Counted from the stretch's first letter, positions 8,282 through 17,448 are shown. The stretch: 24,666 nt of DNA from GH45 sp046704385 (GCA_046704385.1 JBJKSB010000026.1:1-24666); one strand, 5' to 3'. Made by a program: numbers and translations. Notes: generated from the sequence alone by a model not told the origin.

Positions 8282-8609
8282 CTTTTTTAAAAAAGTTTAT
8301 GACGTTGTAAAACAGATACCAAATGGCCGGGTAACCAACTATGGAAGCATTGCCCGATATGTGGGTTCACCCCAGGCATCAAGAATGGTAGGCTATGCCA
8401 TGAATCATTCTGACGCTCACTCTGAATTTGTTCCGGCTCACCGGGTGGTTAACAGGATGGGTTTGTTAACCGGAAAACATCATTTTCCGGGACCCGAAAC
8501 TATGAAAGAGTTACTTGAAAGCGAAGGCGCTATTGTCGATAATGATCAAATCGTAAATTTTAAAGAAATTTTTTGGGATCCCGGCAGGGAACTTCCGCCC
8601 CTATATTAA
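8271..8609 (+). CDS. alkyltransferase-like protein (ATL, MGMT-family DNA-binding domain without catalytic Cys)
   Basis: A 112-residue protein consisting only of the O6-alkylguanine-DNA alkyltransferase DNA-binding domain. The helix-turn-helix with arginine finger is visible (GRVTNYGSIARYVGSPQASRMVGYAM). The active-site motif that reads PCHRV in true alkyltransferases reads PAHRVVNR here, so the acceptor cysteine is replaced by alanine and the protein cannot dealkylate. Known ATLs bind O6-alkylguanine and hand it to nucleotide excision repair. I chose ATG 8271 (MENDFFKKVYD) because it fits homolog N-termini; ATG 8262 and TTG 8259 are in-frame alternatives. It overlaps the end of trmB by 11 nt and is followed 10 nt later by rdgB, so it is co-transcribed with them. 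Confidence 0.9.
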   Translation: MENDFFKKVYDVVKQIPNGRVTNYGSIARYVGSPQASRMVGYAMNHSDAHSEFVPAHRVVNRMGLLTGKHHFPGPETMKELLESEGAIVDNDQIVNFKEIFWDPGRELPPLY

Positions 8610-8619
8610 ATATCCAGAT

Positions 8620-9204
8620 ATGGAAAAATTAATTTTTGCAACCAATAATAAGCACAAACTGACGGAAGTTAAGAAAATTCTTGCCGGAGTTTATGAAGTT
8701 GCCGGACTGGAAGAGGCCGGGATTTTTGAAGACATACCAGAGAATGAGCTTACCCTTGATGGCAATGCTCGTGCAAAAGCCCGGTATGTGCACCAAAAAC
8801 TTAATGTTAATGTATTTGCCGATGATACCGGTCTTGAAGTTGCCGCATTAAACGGTGAGCCCGGTGTGTTCTCAGCCCGTTATGCTGGTCCCGGAAAAGA
8901 TTCCACGGATAATATGAGAAAAGTACTGGCTAAACTTGAAGGGATTACCGACCGGTCGGCCCGGTTCAGGACTGCAATCTGCCTTATTCTGGATAATAAT
9001 GAAAGCATGTTTGAAGGAATTGTAAACGGAACCTTGCGAAACGAACCTTCAGGCGAAGCCGGTTTTGGCTATGATCCCATATTTGAACCCGAAGGCTATT
9101 CCATTACTTTTGCTGAAATGGATATGGATGAAAAAAATAATATAAGTCACCGGGGCAAAGCGATTCAAAAGCTGGTGGGTTTTTTAAAATCAGGGGTAAA
9201 ATAA
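8620..9204 (+). CDS. rdgB: non-canonical purine NTP pyrophosphatase, RdgB/HAM1
   Basis: A 194-residue cytoplasmic enzyme that hydrolyses dITP, ITP and XTP to monophosphates and PPi, keeping deaminated purines out of DNA and RNA. Family motifs in order are ATNNKHKL at the N-terminus, FADDTGLEVAALNGEPGV with the metal-binding acidic pair, FSARYAG, FGYDPIFEP and the C-terminal SHRGKA. Length is normal. It starts 10 nt after the ATL gene and completes the ricT-to-rdgB run. Its pairing with ATL puts a nucleotide-pool cleaner beside a DNA-damage sensor. Confidence 0.96.
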   Translation: MEKLIFATNNKHKLTEVKKILAGVYEVAGLEEAGIFEDIPENELTLDGNARAKARYVHQKLNVNVFADDTGLEVAALNGEPGVFSARYAGPGKDSTDNMRKVLAKLEGITDRSARFRTAICLILDNNESMFEGIVNGTLRNEPSGEAGFGYDPIFEPEGYSITFAEMDMDEKNNISHRGKAIQKLVGFLKSGVK

Positions 9205-9270
9205 TTTTAATGATTTTGAGTTTAATAAATAACTTTCAACATTCAGTAGCATTTTAAATGTAACCATATT

Positions 9271-11553
9271 ATGAGATTTCTTATACCGATAGTATTGCTT
9301 GGTTTTTATTTCAACCAGCTGTTTGCCCAAATACCTGTTGGCACCTGGCGCGATCATTTACCTTACAATAATGGCAAGGTGGTAGCAGTTGCCGGCAACC
9401 GGGTTTATTGTGCCACCGATCTGGCTTTGTTTTATTATGATATAAGTGAAAATGCTGTTTATAAGCTTTCAAAAATCAATAAACTGTCCGATCTTGAAGT
9501 TGGATACATTTCTTATAATGAACCGACCAATAAACTTGTAATTGGCTATTTGAATGGTAATATCGATATATTAGAGGGCGATACAAAATATAATTTTCCT
9601 GACATTAAACTAAAAAATATTATTGCCGATAAGGCCATATATCATATTATGACTCATGATAAATTTGCATATTTATCAACCGGATTTGGTATAGTGGTTT
9701 TTAATCTTGAAAAAAATGAATTTACCGACTCTTATATTATCGGGGCAGGCGGGTCGTACATGAAAATTAACAGTACAGCAATTTATAACGACACCATTTA
9801 TGCACTTACCGACAAAGGTATTTACCGTGCCGGCTTACAAAATCCTTTTTTAGGTAATTTCGAAAACTGGCACCGCGTTAACGAGATTATGAATCCATCA
9901 GCCAAATTCACGGTTTCTTCCGTTTTTAATAACAAATTATACGTGGTAAACGGTTTTAACGGTACCGATTCGTGCCTGGTAAATACCTATAACGGAACGG
10001 TTTGGGACACTACTCTTAATAAATACCGGGGCATCACAGCTATGACTGTGACAAATAATACTCTGACATTATCTGCTGGCGGTCGGGCCACCGCGTTTAA
10101 CAGTTCGCTTGATGTAGTTAAAACGTTTAAAACAGGCTTTGTACAGCATGCCATATTTGATAAAAATGAAAATCTTTGGATGGCCGATTCAAAGGCAGGA
10201 TTAGTTTGGCATTGCGACAGAATTTATCAAATGGAAATATGCCCCAGTGGGCCCGTGTCAAAAAACGTGTTTAAAGTTTATAACAACAATGGTTCAATAC
10301 TCGTAGCTCCTGGTGGGTATGGAAATTCGTTTTTTCATGCCGATGTTTTTAAATTTAATAGTGATACCTGGACTAATCTTACTGAAAATGATAGCAACAC
10401 CGATAGTTTGGAGAGTTTAAGGAATGTTGTTGATTTTGCCTCCATGCAAAATGCCAGCGGTTATGTTGCCGCTACATACGGATATGGAATATTTGAGGTT
10501 AAGGATGACAAAATTACCCATACGTATAATGCTAAAAATACAGACAGTATTTTGGGTAATTTTATTGGAGGGATGACCTATGATAAAAACGGGAACCTTT
10601 TTATCATGTCAAATTATGCTGATTATCCTTTTGTGGTTAAAACGCCTGACAATAAGTGGTATCATTATGCCTATGATGGTTCCTGGATTGATACCCGATT
10701 AAACTGTTCGCGTAAACTTATTTGTACAAATAATAACGATAAATGGACCATTTCGACCCAGGGCAAGGGGATTTTTGTTTTTAACGATAACGGCACACCT
10801 GAGAATGACAACGACGATACATATAAAAAGTTTGATGTACGCGACGAATCGAATTCTATTATAGATAACCGTTTAAACGATATTGTTCAGGATGCTGAAG
10901 GAGCCATTTGGATTGCTACAAGCAACGGAGTTGCTGTTTATGATTATCCTGAATATGCATTACAACAGGACAATCACTCGTTTTATGCGCGGCGGCCACA
11001 AATTGTGGTGGAAGGTTATCTAAAGGGATTGTTGGAAGGGGAAAATGTAACCTGTATTGCAGTTGATGGTGCTAATCGTAAATGGTTAGGAACTGAGGGC
11101 GGAGGTCTGTTTTTAGTGTCACCTGACGGAACAGAACAGTTAATGATTTGGAATACCGATAACTCTAAGCTATTATCAAATAATATTGTTTCGGTTGATA
11201 TAAACCAAAAAACCGGTGAGGTTTTTATTGGGACCGACAAAGGATTGGAATCATATAAAAGCACTTCCACCGAAAGCAAGGCCGATTACAGCAACATTTA
11301 TGCATTCCCAAATCCTGTTAAAGGTGATTATAATGGAGTAATTACTATCCGGGGATTAATGTACGAAAGTAATGTAAAAATAACGGATATGGCCGGCAAC
11401 CTGGTGTTCGAAACAACAAGTAACGGTGGTGATGCTATTTGGAACGGCAGGGATATGAGCGGCGAGGCTGTCGCCCCTGGTATCTATTTAGTAATGTGTT
11501 CTCAAAGTGATGGTTCGGTATCGGAGGTGACCAAAATTTTATTTCTTAAATAA
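9271..11553 (+). CDS. porZ: type IX secretion system protein PorZ (beta-propeller protein with T9SS sorting domain)
   Basis: A 760-residue exported protein. A signal peptide (MRFLIPIVLLGFYFNQLFAQ, cleavage about after residue 20) leads into IPVGTWRDHLPYN, the typical PorZ N-terminus. The bulk is repeated beta-propeller blades, with motifs such as AIWIATSNGVAVYD and KWLGTEGGGLFLV from the two-component-regulator type propeller. The last 80 or so residues are a T9SS type A sorting domain (YAFPNPVKGDY, then VKITDMAGNLV and GIYLVM). In Porphyromonas PorZ is an outer-surface part of the attachment complex that supplies A-LPS to the PorU sortase for anchoring cargo. It begins 66 nt after rdgB and ends 5 nt before recO, an adjacency I recall from other Bacteroidota. 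The generic alternative would be a two-component-type propeller protein. Confidence 0.87.
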   Translation: MRFLIPIVLLGFYFNQLFAQIPVGTWRDHLPYNNGKVVAVAGNRVYCATDLALFYYDISENAVYKLSKINKLSDLEVGYISYNEPTNKLVIGYLNGNIDILEGDTKYNFPDIKLKNIIADKAIYHIMTHDKFAYLSTGFGIVVFNLEKNEFTDSYIIGAGGSYMKINSTAIYNDTIYALTDKGIYRAGLQNPFLGNFENWHRVNEIMNPSAKFTVSSVFNNKLYVVNGFNGTDSCLVNTYNGTVWDTTLNKYRGITAMTVTNNTLTLSAGGRATAFNSSLDVVKTFKTGFVQHAIFDKNENLWMADSKAGLVWHCDRIYQMEICPSGPVSKNVFKVYNNNGSILVAPGGYGNSFFHADVFKFNSDTWTNLTENDSNTDSLESLRNVVDFASMQNASGYVAATYGYGIFEVKDDKITHTYNAKNTDSILGNFIGGMTYDKNGNLFIMSNYADYPFVVKTPDNKWYHYAYDGSWIDTRLNCSRKLICTNNNDKWTISTQGKGIFVFNDNGTPENDNDDTYKKFDVRDESNSIIDNRLNDIVQDAEGAIWIATSNGVAVYDYPEYALQQDNHSFYARRPQIVVEGYLKGLLEGENVTCIAVDGANRKWLGTEGGGLFLVSPDGTEQLMIWNTDNSKLLSNNIVSVDINQKTGEVFIGTDKGLESYKSTSTESKADYSNIYAFPNPVKGDYNGVITIRGLMYESNVKITDMAGNLVFETTSNGGDAIWNGRDMSGEAVAPGIYLVMCSQSDGSVSEVTKILFLK

Positions 11554-11558
11554 AAATC

Positions 11559-12275
11559 ATGTTAACGGAATCGTCAGTAGTTATTCTGAATTATACAAAA
11601 TATAGTGATTCCTCTATTATCGTAAATGCCATATCAGAACAATTCGGACGAATTACATTTTTGGTTTATGGAATAAATTCAAAAGCCAGGAATAAGTTAA
11701 GTGCATTCCAACCATTACAATTGCTTGATGTTCAGATTTATTTTAAAGCCAACAATAATATTCAAAAATTAAAAGAATATAAGGTGTCGCCGCCTTTATT
11801 CAATATTTTTTCAGATGTCAGAAAAAGCACAATAGCTTTGTTCCTTGCTGAATTGCTTTCAAAAACCATAAAAGAATCATTTGCAGATAAAACCCTTTTT
11901 CTTTTTATCAGAACCTCGATTTTGGTTCTGGATGAACTGGATGTAAACCTGCGGCTTTTTATCATGGCTTTCATGCTCAAATTAGCAAGGTTTCTGGGCT
12001 TCTCGATTGAGACAGGTTTGAATAATAATTTTTATGACTACCAGGAAGGCACTTCCGTTAGAATGAAACCGGCTCACAATCATTATGTAAACGAAAATTC
12101 CTACAATGCCTGGATCGCCCTGTTAAAATCAAATTATGATGAAATTGGTGACCTGGTAATAAACAATTCCGAACGAAATAAATTATTTGATTCTATAATC
12201 GACTTATACGCAATCCATATTTTAGGGCCGAACAAGATAAAATCGTATGCTGTTTTGAAAGAGGTTTTTAACTAA
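11559..12275 (+). CDS. recO: DNA repair protein RecO
   Basis: A 238-residue protein of the RecFOR recombination-mediator pathway, loading RecA onto SSB-coated single-stranded DNA. The N-terminal OB-fold shows the family pattern: VVILNYTKYSDSSIIVNAIS, then FGRITFLVYGIN with the basic KARNKL stretch. The rest is the helical domain. No cysteines are present, so the zinc-binding cluster found in some RecO proteins is missing, as is common in this phylum. It starts 5 nt after porZ. Its 3' end overlaps the convergent GT2 gene by 8 nt. Confidence 0.9.
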   Translation: MLTESSVVILNYTKYSDSSIIVNAISEQFGRITFLVYGINSKARNKLSAFQPLQLLDVQIYFKANNNIQKLKEYKVSPPLFNIFSDVRKSTIALFLAELLSKTIKESFADKTLFLFIRTSILVLDELDVNLRLFIMAFMLKLARFLGFSIETGLNNNFYDYQEGTSVRMKPAHNHYVNENSYNAWIALLKSNYDEIGDLVINNSERNKLFDSIIDLYAIHILGPNKIKSYAVLKEVFN

Positions 12276-13200
12276 CATTTGTCTCCCGAACTATATAGTT
12301 AGGGCGGTTTTTGTTTTCCATATATATTTTACCTATGTATTCACCAATAATTCCTAAAACGATAAGTTGAAACCCACCAATAAATAATATTACAGTAATA
12401 GTTGAACCCCATCCTGAAATGGTTCTGTCGGTAAACAAGGTGGTATAAATGGCAAAAACACCGTATAAAAAAGAAAAAAATGCGATAATTACACCCACAT
12501 AAACGGAAATACGCAAAGGTTTGGTGCTAAACGAAACTATACCTTCAAGGGCAAAACTCATCATCTTTTTTAAAGTATATTTTGTTTTGCCGTGTATCCT
12601 GTTTTCTGCCGTATATTCAATCCCAATTGAATTGTATCCCATCCAGGGAATGACACCACGATAAAAAATATGCAGCTCTTTTAATTTTCGTAATTCCAGT
12701 ACTACCTTTCTGTCCAAAAGTCTGAAATCAGCAGTACCTTCCTGAATAGACACTTCCGACAGGTAATTAATAACCTTGTAAAAAAGTTTGGCAGTAAGTT
12801 TTTTAATAAACGGGATATTTTTGTCCTTTCTGATGGTATATACTATTTCATAACCTTCCTCCCATTTTTGAATCAGTTGGCTAATTACATTAACCGGATG
12901 TTGCATATCTCCATCCATACTGATAACAACATGCCCCTCAGCAAAATTTAAACCGGCCATAAGTGCTTTTTGGTGGCCAAAATTTCTTGAAAAGGATATA
13001 AATTTCACATTATCATTAACCTGTGCCAGTTTTTTTATCTCGTAAAGGGTTTGGTCTTTGCTTCCGTCATCTACAAATAAAACCTCAAAATTATACTCGG
13101 CTAAATGTTCTTTTAAGGAATTATAAATAAGGGGAACGTTCTTTTCCTCATTATAGGTCGGTATTATGATGGAAATTAATTTATTTTTGTCAAGCGTCAT
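12268..13200 (-). CDS. GT2 polyprenyl-phosphate glycosyltransferase (CsbB/GtrB/DPM-like) with two C-terminal TM helices
   Basis: A 310-residue membrane-bound GT-A enzyme. The nucleotide-sugar fold begins IIIPTYNEEKN, VDDGSKD follows, and the metal-binding DxD is Asp96-Gly-Asp98 (SMDGDMQHP). ADFRLLDRKV and the HGKTKYTLKKM segment are typical of enzymes that put a sugar on undecaprenyl- or dolichyl-phosphate. Two hydrophobic segments lie at about 232-255 and 267-292, with the family IGEYIGKIYMENKNRP ending. The product is expected to be a polyprenyl-phosphate sugar on the cytoplasmic face of the inner membrane; the sugar is unknown. The gene is divergent from the methyltransferase-YfhO pair across a 90-nt gap, the sort of partner a GT-C/YfhO enzyme would need. 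Confidence 0.9.
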   Translation of the reverse strand: MTLDKNKLISIIIPTYNEEKNVPLIYNSLKEHLAEYNFEVLFVDDGSKDQTLYEIKKLAQVNDNVKFISFSRNFGHQKALMAGLNFAEGHVVISMDGDMQHPVNVISQLIQKWEEGYEIVYTIRKDKNIPFIKKLTAKLFYKVINYLSEVSIQEGTADFRLLDRKVVLELRKLKELHIFYRGVIPWMGYNSIGIEYTAENRIHGKTKYTLKKMMSFALEGIVSFSTKPLRISVYVGVIIAFFSFLYGVFAIYTTLFTDRTISGWGSTITVILFIGGFQLIVLGIIGEYIGKIYMENKNRPNYIVRETNVS

Positions 13201-13290
13201 AAATCTCTGTTATTTGAAAAATAAAAATAATAAAAGTATATGTATTGCGGCATAATATTTTGCATCAACTGTTTTCTAACGTTTTAGTAA

Positions 13291-14028
13291 ATGATACCTG
13301 ATATATTCAATAATTTCCCAAAAATCAGAAAAGAGCTGCCCGAAGCGTATTTGAAAATCTACGATTCGCATTATAAAAAAAACAGGTCTGGTGAAACCAC
13401 GGCTACATCACTTTCGATGAAACTGGAGCGGTGGCTGCATAAAAAAGTAGCAGAAGATGTCAAACAGGTTGGAGCAAAAACACTTGAAATTGGTGCCGGA
13501 ACTTTAAATCAGATGGAATACGAACCAAAGGTGGAACAATATGATATTATTGAACCATTTCATCTTTTATACGAAAACTCTCCGCAGTTACCCAAAGTTA
13601 AGACAATCTATAAAGACATTAATGAGGTTGATGATTTGGCTAAATACCAAAGAATTACGTCGGTGGCAACCTTTGAGCATATTTTAGATTTGCCGTTGGT
13701 GGTGGCAAAATCGGTTATGTTGCTTGAACCTAATGGTTCCCTTAGAGTTTCGATACCTAACGAAGGAACCCTTTTATGGAAGTTGGGAACTTTGGTAACC
13801 GGTTTTGAATTCAAACGGATGTATAATTTGGATTACGGGATTCTTCTTGAACATGAACACGTTAATACTGCAATAGAAATAGAAACAGTTTTAAAATATT
13901 TCTTTACCGATATTAAAACCAAAGTTTTTGGCATCAACCGAAAACTTGCGTTTTATGTTTTTTTTGATTGTAAAAAACCCGAAGTTGAGCGGGCAAAACA
14001 ATATCTTGAATTAAGAAACCGGGGTTAA
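13291..14028 (+). CDS. class I SAM-dependent methyltransferase
   Basis: A 245-residue soluble protein with a Rossmann methyltransferase core. Motif I is LEIGAGTLNQ (about 65-74), an acidic strand-2 end follows (YDIIEP), and motif-IV-like ATFEHILDLP resembles the FEHV/I signature of small-molecule and sugar methyltransferases. GSLRVSIPNEG fits post-motif strands. An N-terminal extension of about 45 residues precedes the fold. No membrane segment is seen. It is 16 nt upstream of the YfhO gene, so the two are almost certainly co-transcribed. The acceptor cannot be predicted; a sugar or lipid-linked intermediate handled by its neighbours is the natural guess. Confidence 0.82.
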   Translation: MIPDIFNNFPKIRKELPEAYLKIYDSHYKKNRSGETTATSLSMKLERWLHKKVAEDVKQVGAKTLEIGAGTLNQMEYEPKVEQYDIIEPFHLLYENSPQLPKVKTIYKDINEVDDLAKYQRITSVATFEHILDLPLVVAKSVMLLEPNGSLRVSIPNEGTLLWKLGTLVTGFEFKRMYNLDYGILLEHEHVNTAIEIETVLKYFFTDIKTKVFGINRKLAFYVFFDCKKPEVERAKQYLELRNRG

Positions 14029-14044
14029 TTATTAATTTTATCCT

Positions 14045-16201
14045 GTGAACTATAACAAGAACTATAAATATTTCATTTTTTATTTCCTGATAGCCTTAAT
14101 TGCCTACTGGCAGGTTGGTTTTATGCAACACACCTTGAAGTGGGACATGCTTGATGCCCATTTACCATGGCGTTATTATGTCAGCGAGTGTATCAGGAAT
14201 TTTCATTTTCCGTTGTGGAATCCTTACCAGGATTTTGGGTATCCGATACATGCCGATCTGCGTTCCATCTGGCCTCCTGAAATATGGATCATGTCGTTGT
14301 TTGGCGGATACTCCATTTATACACTGAATGTCCTGTTTATTTTTTATACAGCTGTAGCAGGATTTGGAATGATGTTCCTGGCAAACCGGTTCCTGAAAAA
14401 CAAACAGGCTGCTTTTTATACAGGTTTGGTTTATATGCTGTCGGGCTATCTGACAGGCCGGGCACAGGAATTATATACTATCAACAGTTTTGCCTTTTTA
14501 CCCTTGGTTTTATACAACTATTTTAAGTTTTATGATGAGATATCCGTAAAGCGCAGTATTTATTTTATACTATTCATTTTCCTTTTTATAACCAGTTCAT
14601 ACCAGGCTCACACCATAATCCTTTTTTACTTGATGGTGGTTATTTTTCTTTATCATGGTTATAAATTCATTAAAGAAAAGAATTATAAAAGTATAAAACG
14701 TATTGTCTGGATGCACCTGGCTATGATGCTGATACTGATAATTCTTCTGTTACCATTAATAACAACAGCATACCAGGTTTTACCCTGGGTAAAACGATTA
14801 AACTCAGGGGTTGCTGCAAGCAACATTGCAAAATACCCATTTTCTCCCCAGTGTTTGTTATCGTTAATTGTGCCTTTTGCAGTTATTCGCGACAAGCAGT
14901 TTTTTATGACCGATTTGTCGATGACAAACCTGTATTTTGGACTGTTTCCCCTGGTTTTTATGGTTATTTACTTTTTCAAAAAGAAGAAAAATCCGCTATT
15001 TAACCTCCTTCTGGGGTTTGGCATTTTCTCTTTGATAGCATCGTTTGGCGCGTATACGCCATTGCGTAAAATTTTATTTTATTCTGTTCCGCTCATGAAT
15101 TCATTCAGGGGGTCAGCGTATTTCAGATTGTTTGCACTAATACCTTTTGTTATTGCCGGCGGTTACATTATTAATGAGATTGCGGCTTATAAAAAAAGGA
15201 TAATTCAGGGTGCTTTATTGCTAACAGTTATAGTATTTGTTACAACAATTTATGCGGTTGCAAAAGTAAATTTTCATGAGTTTTCGTTTTTTCATTCTGA
15301 TTTTTCTTTGGCAGAATTACTTACGGATAAATCAGGGTTTTATGAAAACCTTTTGATTCAGGGTGTTGTGCAAATCTTATTTATGTTGGGTTTTTTATGG
15401 ATGCTGATAAAAGATAAAGCTTCGTTCAAAAATGTATTTATTATTACCTTAATTAATATGATAATGGCTGTTCAGTTTAATATTCATAAAACGGTTATTC
15501 TGCCACACAGCCCAAAAGAAGTAAACGCTTTTCTTAGTGGTTTTCCAAAGGGTTTCCCAATTCCCGAAAGACGATTGATCAAAGACAATACCGATAAAAA
15601 TGCTTCAAAGGCACCGCTTTGGCGCAATACAAATATTTTTGCAAAACGGGTTTCGGAAGATGGATTTAACTCCTTTGGCCTCGACAAGATGAATTATTTT
15701 CAGGATTCACTTACAGCCTTAAAAGATTCGGTTATCAATAATGAGTTATTTTATTTTTCGAATCAGATAAAACCTTTATCGGCAATAGATACAGCGCTGT
15801 TTAATCATAAAACTTTATTTATTGCAGATAGTTTGTTCAACCGGTTTAACTATTTACAAAGCTTTAATCAGGACACTGTTGGTAATTACGAAATTACCAA
15901 ATTTGAGCCGAACCGAATAGAAGTAAGCACGTCGGCAAAAAAGGAAACCTTTTTAACACTAATACAAAGCAATTACAAAGGCTGGCATATTTTTATTGAC
16001 AAATCGCCGGCTGAATTGATTGAAAGCAATACCTTGTTTATAAGCGTATTAATTCCCAAAGGAAACCATTCGGTTACTTATGTTTATCGTAATTCGGTTT
16101 TAATAAAAGTATTTATTCTATCGGCATGGGTATTGGCTGTTTTGCTCATTCTGGCCTTTTATTTCTTTGTAACTAATAAGAAGAGGATTTTAAAAGCATA
16201 G
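14045..16201 (+). CDS. YfhO-family membrane protein (putative GT-C fold glycosyltransferase)
   Basis: A 718-residue polytopic membrane protein starting with GTG at 14045, 16 nt after the methyltransferase. There are about twelve hydrophobic helices up to roughly residue 480, then an extracytoplasmic domain, and a last helix near 690-710. The first outer loop holds acidic residues (WDMLDAHLPW), and WNPYQDFGYPIHAD follows, as in YfhO and other GT-C proteins. The C-terminal part matches the YfhO ending: a YKGWHIFIDKSP strand, then IPKGNHSVTYVYR. In Bacillus and Listeria, YfhO-type proteins transfer a sugar from undecaprenyl-phosphate to teichoic acids together with the GT2 enzyme CsbB and a GtcA flippase. 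A GT2 enzyme of that kind is encoded divergently here, but no flippase is in the window. The acceptor in a Gram-negative cell is unknown. Confidence 0.8.
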   Translation: MNYNKNYKYFIFYFLIALIAYWQVGFMQHTLKWDMLDAHLPWRYYVSECIRNFHFPLWNPYQDFGYPIHADLRSIWPPEIWIMSLFGGYSIYTLNVLFIFYTAVAGFGMMFLANRFLKNKQAAFYTGLVYMLSGYLTGRAQELYTINSFAFLPLVLYNYFKFYDEISVKRSIYFILFIFLFITSSYQAHTIILFYLMVVIFLYHGYKFIKEKNYKSIKRIVWMHLAMMLILIILLLPLITTAYQVLPWVKRLNSGVAASNIAKYPFSPQCLLSLIVPFAVIRDKQFFMTDLSMTNLYFGLFPLVFMVIYFFKKKKNPLFNLLLGFGIFSLIASFGAYTPLRKILFYSVPLMNSFRGSAYFRLFALIPFVIAGGYIINEIAAYKKRIIQGALLLTVIVFVTTIYAVAKVNFHEFSFFHSDFSLAELLTDKSGFYENLLIQGVVQILFMLGFLWMLIKDKASFKNVFIITLINMIMAVQFNIHKTVILPHSPKEVNAFLSGFPKGFPIPERRLIKDNTDKNASKAPLWRNTNIFAKRVSEDGFNSFGLDKMNYFQDSLTALKDSVINNELFYFSNQIKPLSAIDTALFNHKTLFIADSLFNRFNYLQSFNQDTVGNYEITKFEPNRIEVSTSAKKETFLTLIQSNYKGWHIFIDKSPAELIESNTLFISVLIPKGNHSVTYVYRNSVLIKVFILSAWVLAVLLILAFYFFVTNKKRILKA

Positions 16202-16272
16202 GGGCGATTGATAACATTTAAAAAATATTTGTAACTTAAGGCTATAATTTTTTTGATATTATTCTTTTATCC

Positions 16273-17448
16273 ATGAACGTCAGCAATCAGTTTACAAAGG
16301 TACCGAAACAGGGGAAAACCATTTTTAATATTATGGCTGAACTGGCTTTACAGTACCAGGCCATTGATTTGTCGAAAGGTTATCCAGAGTTTAACCCCGA
16401 TCCGCAATTAATAGATTTGGTTTACAAATACATGAAGAACGGGCATAATCATTATGCCGATGTTGATGGGGTTTTAGCTTTGCGGGAAACTTTGGCACAA
16501 AATATTAAAAAACTTTACGATCAGGATTATAATCCGCAAGACGAAATAACCATTTCCAATGGTGCTACCGAAGCCATAGCAACTATAATTTCGGCTTTTA
16601 TTCGCGAAAAGGATGAGGTCATTATTTTTGAGCCCTCATTTGATTGCTATGCTCCTGCAGTTCGGTTAAATGGGGGGATACCTATACTGATTGATATGGT
16701 TGCGCCCGATTTTCAGTTCGATTGGGACCAGGTGCAACTTTCGGTTACTTCAAATACTCGGATGATTATAATAAACAGTCCGCATAATCCAACCGGAACC
16801 ATTCTTAACGAAGAGGATATTGAGCGGCTGAAAAGGATTATCAACGGAACAAATATCCTTATTTTGAGTGATGAGGTTTTTGATCATATTATTTTTGATC
16901 AACGTGGGCATAGAAGCCTGCTAAAGTATCCTGATTTAAAAAACCGCACCCTGGTTGTGAATTCATTTAGTAAAACATTTCATGTTACCGGATGGCGTTT
17001 AGGGTATGTTGTTGCTACTAAAGAATTAATGCTTGAGTTTCGTAAAGTACACCGGTTTTCGATGTATACGGCCAGCAATCCGGTTCAGCATGCTTTTTCC
17101 GAATATTTGTCGACGAATGATTCGCATAAGAAATTGGCGGGCTTCTATCAAAAAAAGAGGGATCTTTTGATGAAATTATTACAGGATACGCCATTTATTG
17201 TGAAACCCTCAAATGCGACATACTTTCAATGTATTGATTTTTCAGAAATTTCTGATGAGCCCGATTTTGAATTTGCCTCGCATTTAGTTCGTGAATATAA
17301 AATTGCAGCTATACCGTTATCTTACCTCTATAAATCACGGTCGGATAATAAAATACTGCGCTTGAGTTTTGCCCAGCCTGATGAAATACTGAAAAAGGCT
17401 GCTCAAAACCTTAAGACTGCCGCTGAGTCTCTGAACAAAAGCAGTTGA
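16273..17448 (+). CDS. PLP-dependent methionine aminotransferase (YbdL-like, class I/II)
   Basis: A 391-residue fold-type I aminotransferase. The N-terminal DLSKGYPEFNPD, the NHYADVDGVLALRETLA block, NSPHNPTGT and SDEVFDHIIFD are visible. The PLP lysine is Lys234 in NSFSKTFHVTGWRLGY. The sequence fits the group annotated as methionine aminotransferase/kynurenine-oxoglutarate transaminase (E. coli YbdL), which transaminates methionine-derived oxo-acids, for example in methionine salvage. Aspartate- or aromatic-specific activity cannot be excluded. It stands alone, 71 nt after the YfhO gene, and is followed by a bidirectional terminator shared with the convergent endonuclease. Confidence 0.88.
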   Translation: MNVSNQFTKVPKQGKTIFNIMAELALQYQAIDLSKGYPEFNPDPQLIDLVYKYMKNGHNHYADVDGVLALRETLAQNIKKLYDQDYNPQDEITISNGATEAIATIISAFIREKDEVIIFEPSFDCYAPAVRLNGGIPILIDMVAPDFQFDWDQVQLSVTSNTRMIIINSPHNPTGTILNEEDIERLKRIINGTNILILSDEVFDHIIFDQRGHRSLLKYPDLKNRTLVVNSFSKTFHVTGWRLGYVVATKELMLEFRKVHRFSMYTASNPVQHAFSEYLSTNDSHKKLAGFYQKKRDLLMKLLQDTPFIVKPSNATYFQCIDFSEISDEPDFEFASHLVREYKIAAIPLSYLYKSRSDNKILRLSFAQPDEILKKAAQNLKTAAESLNKSS

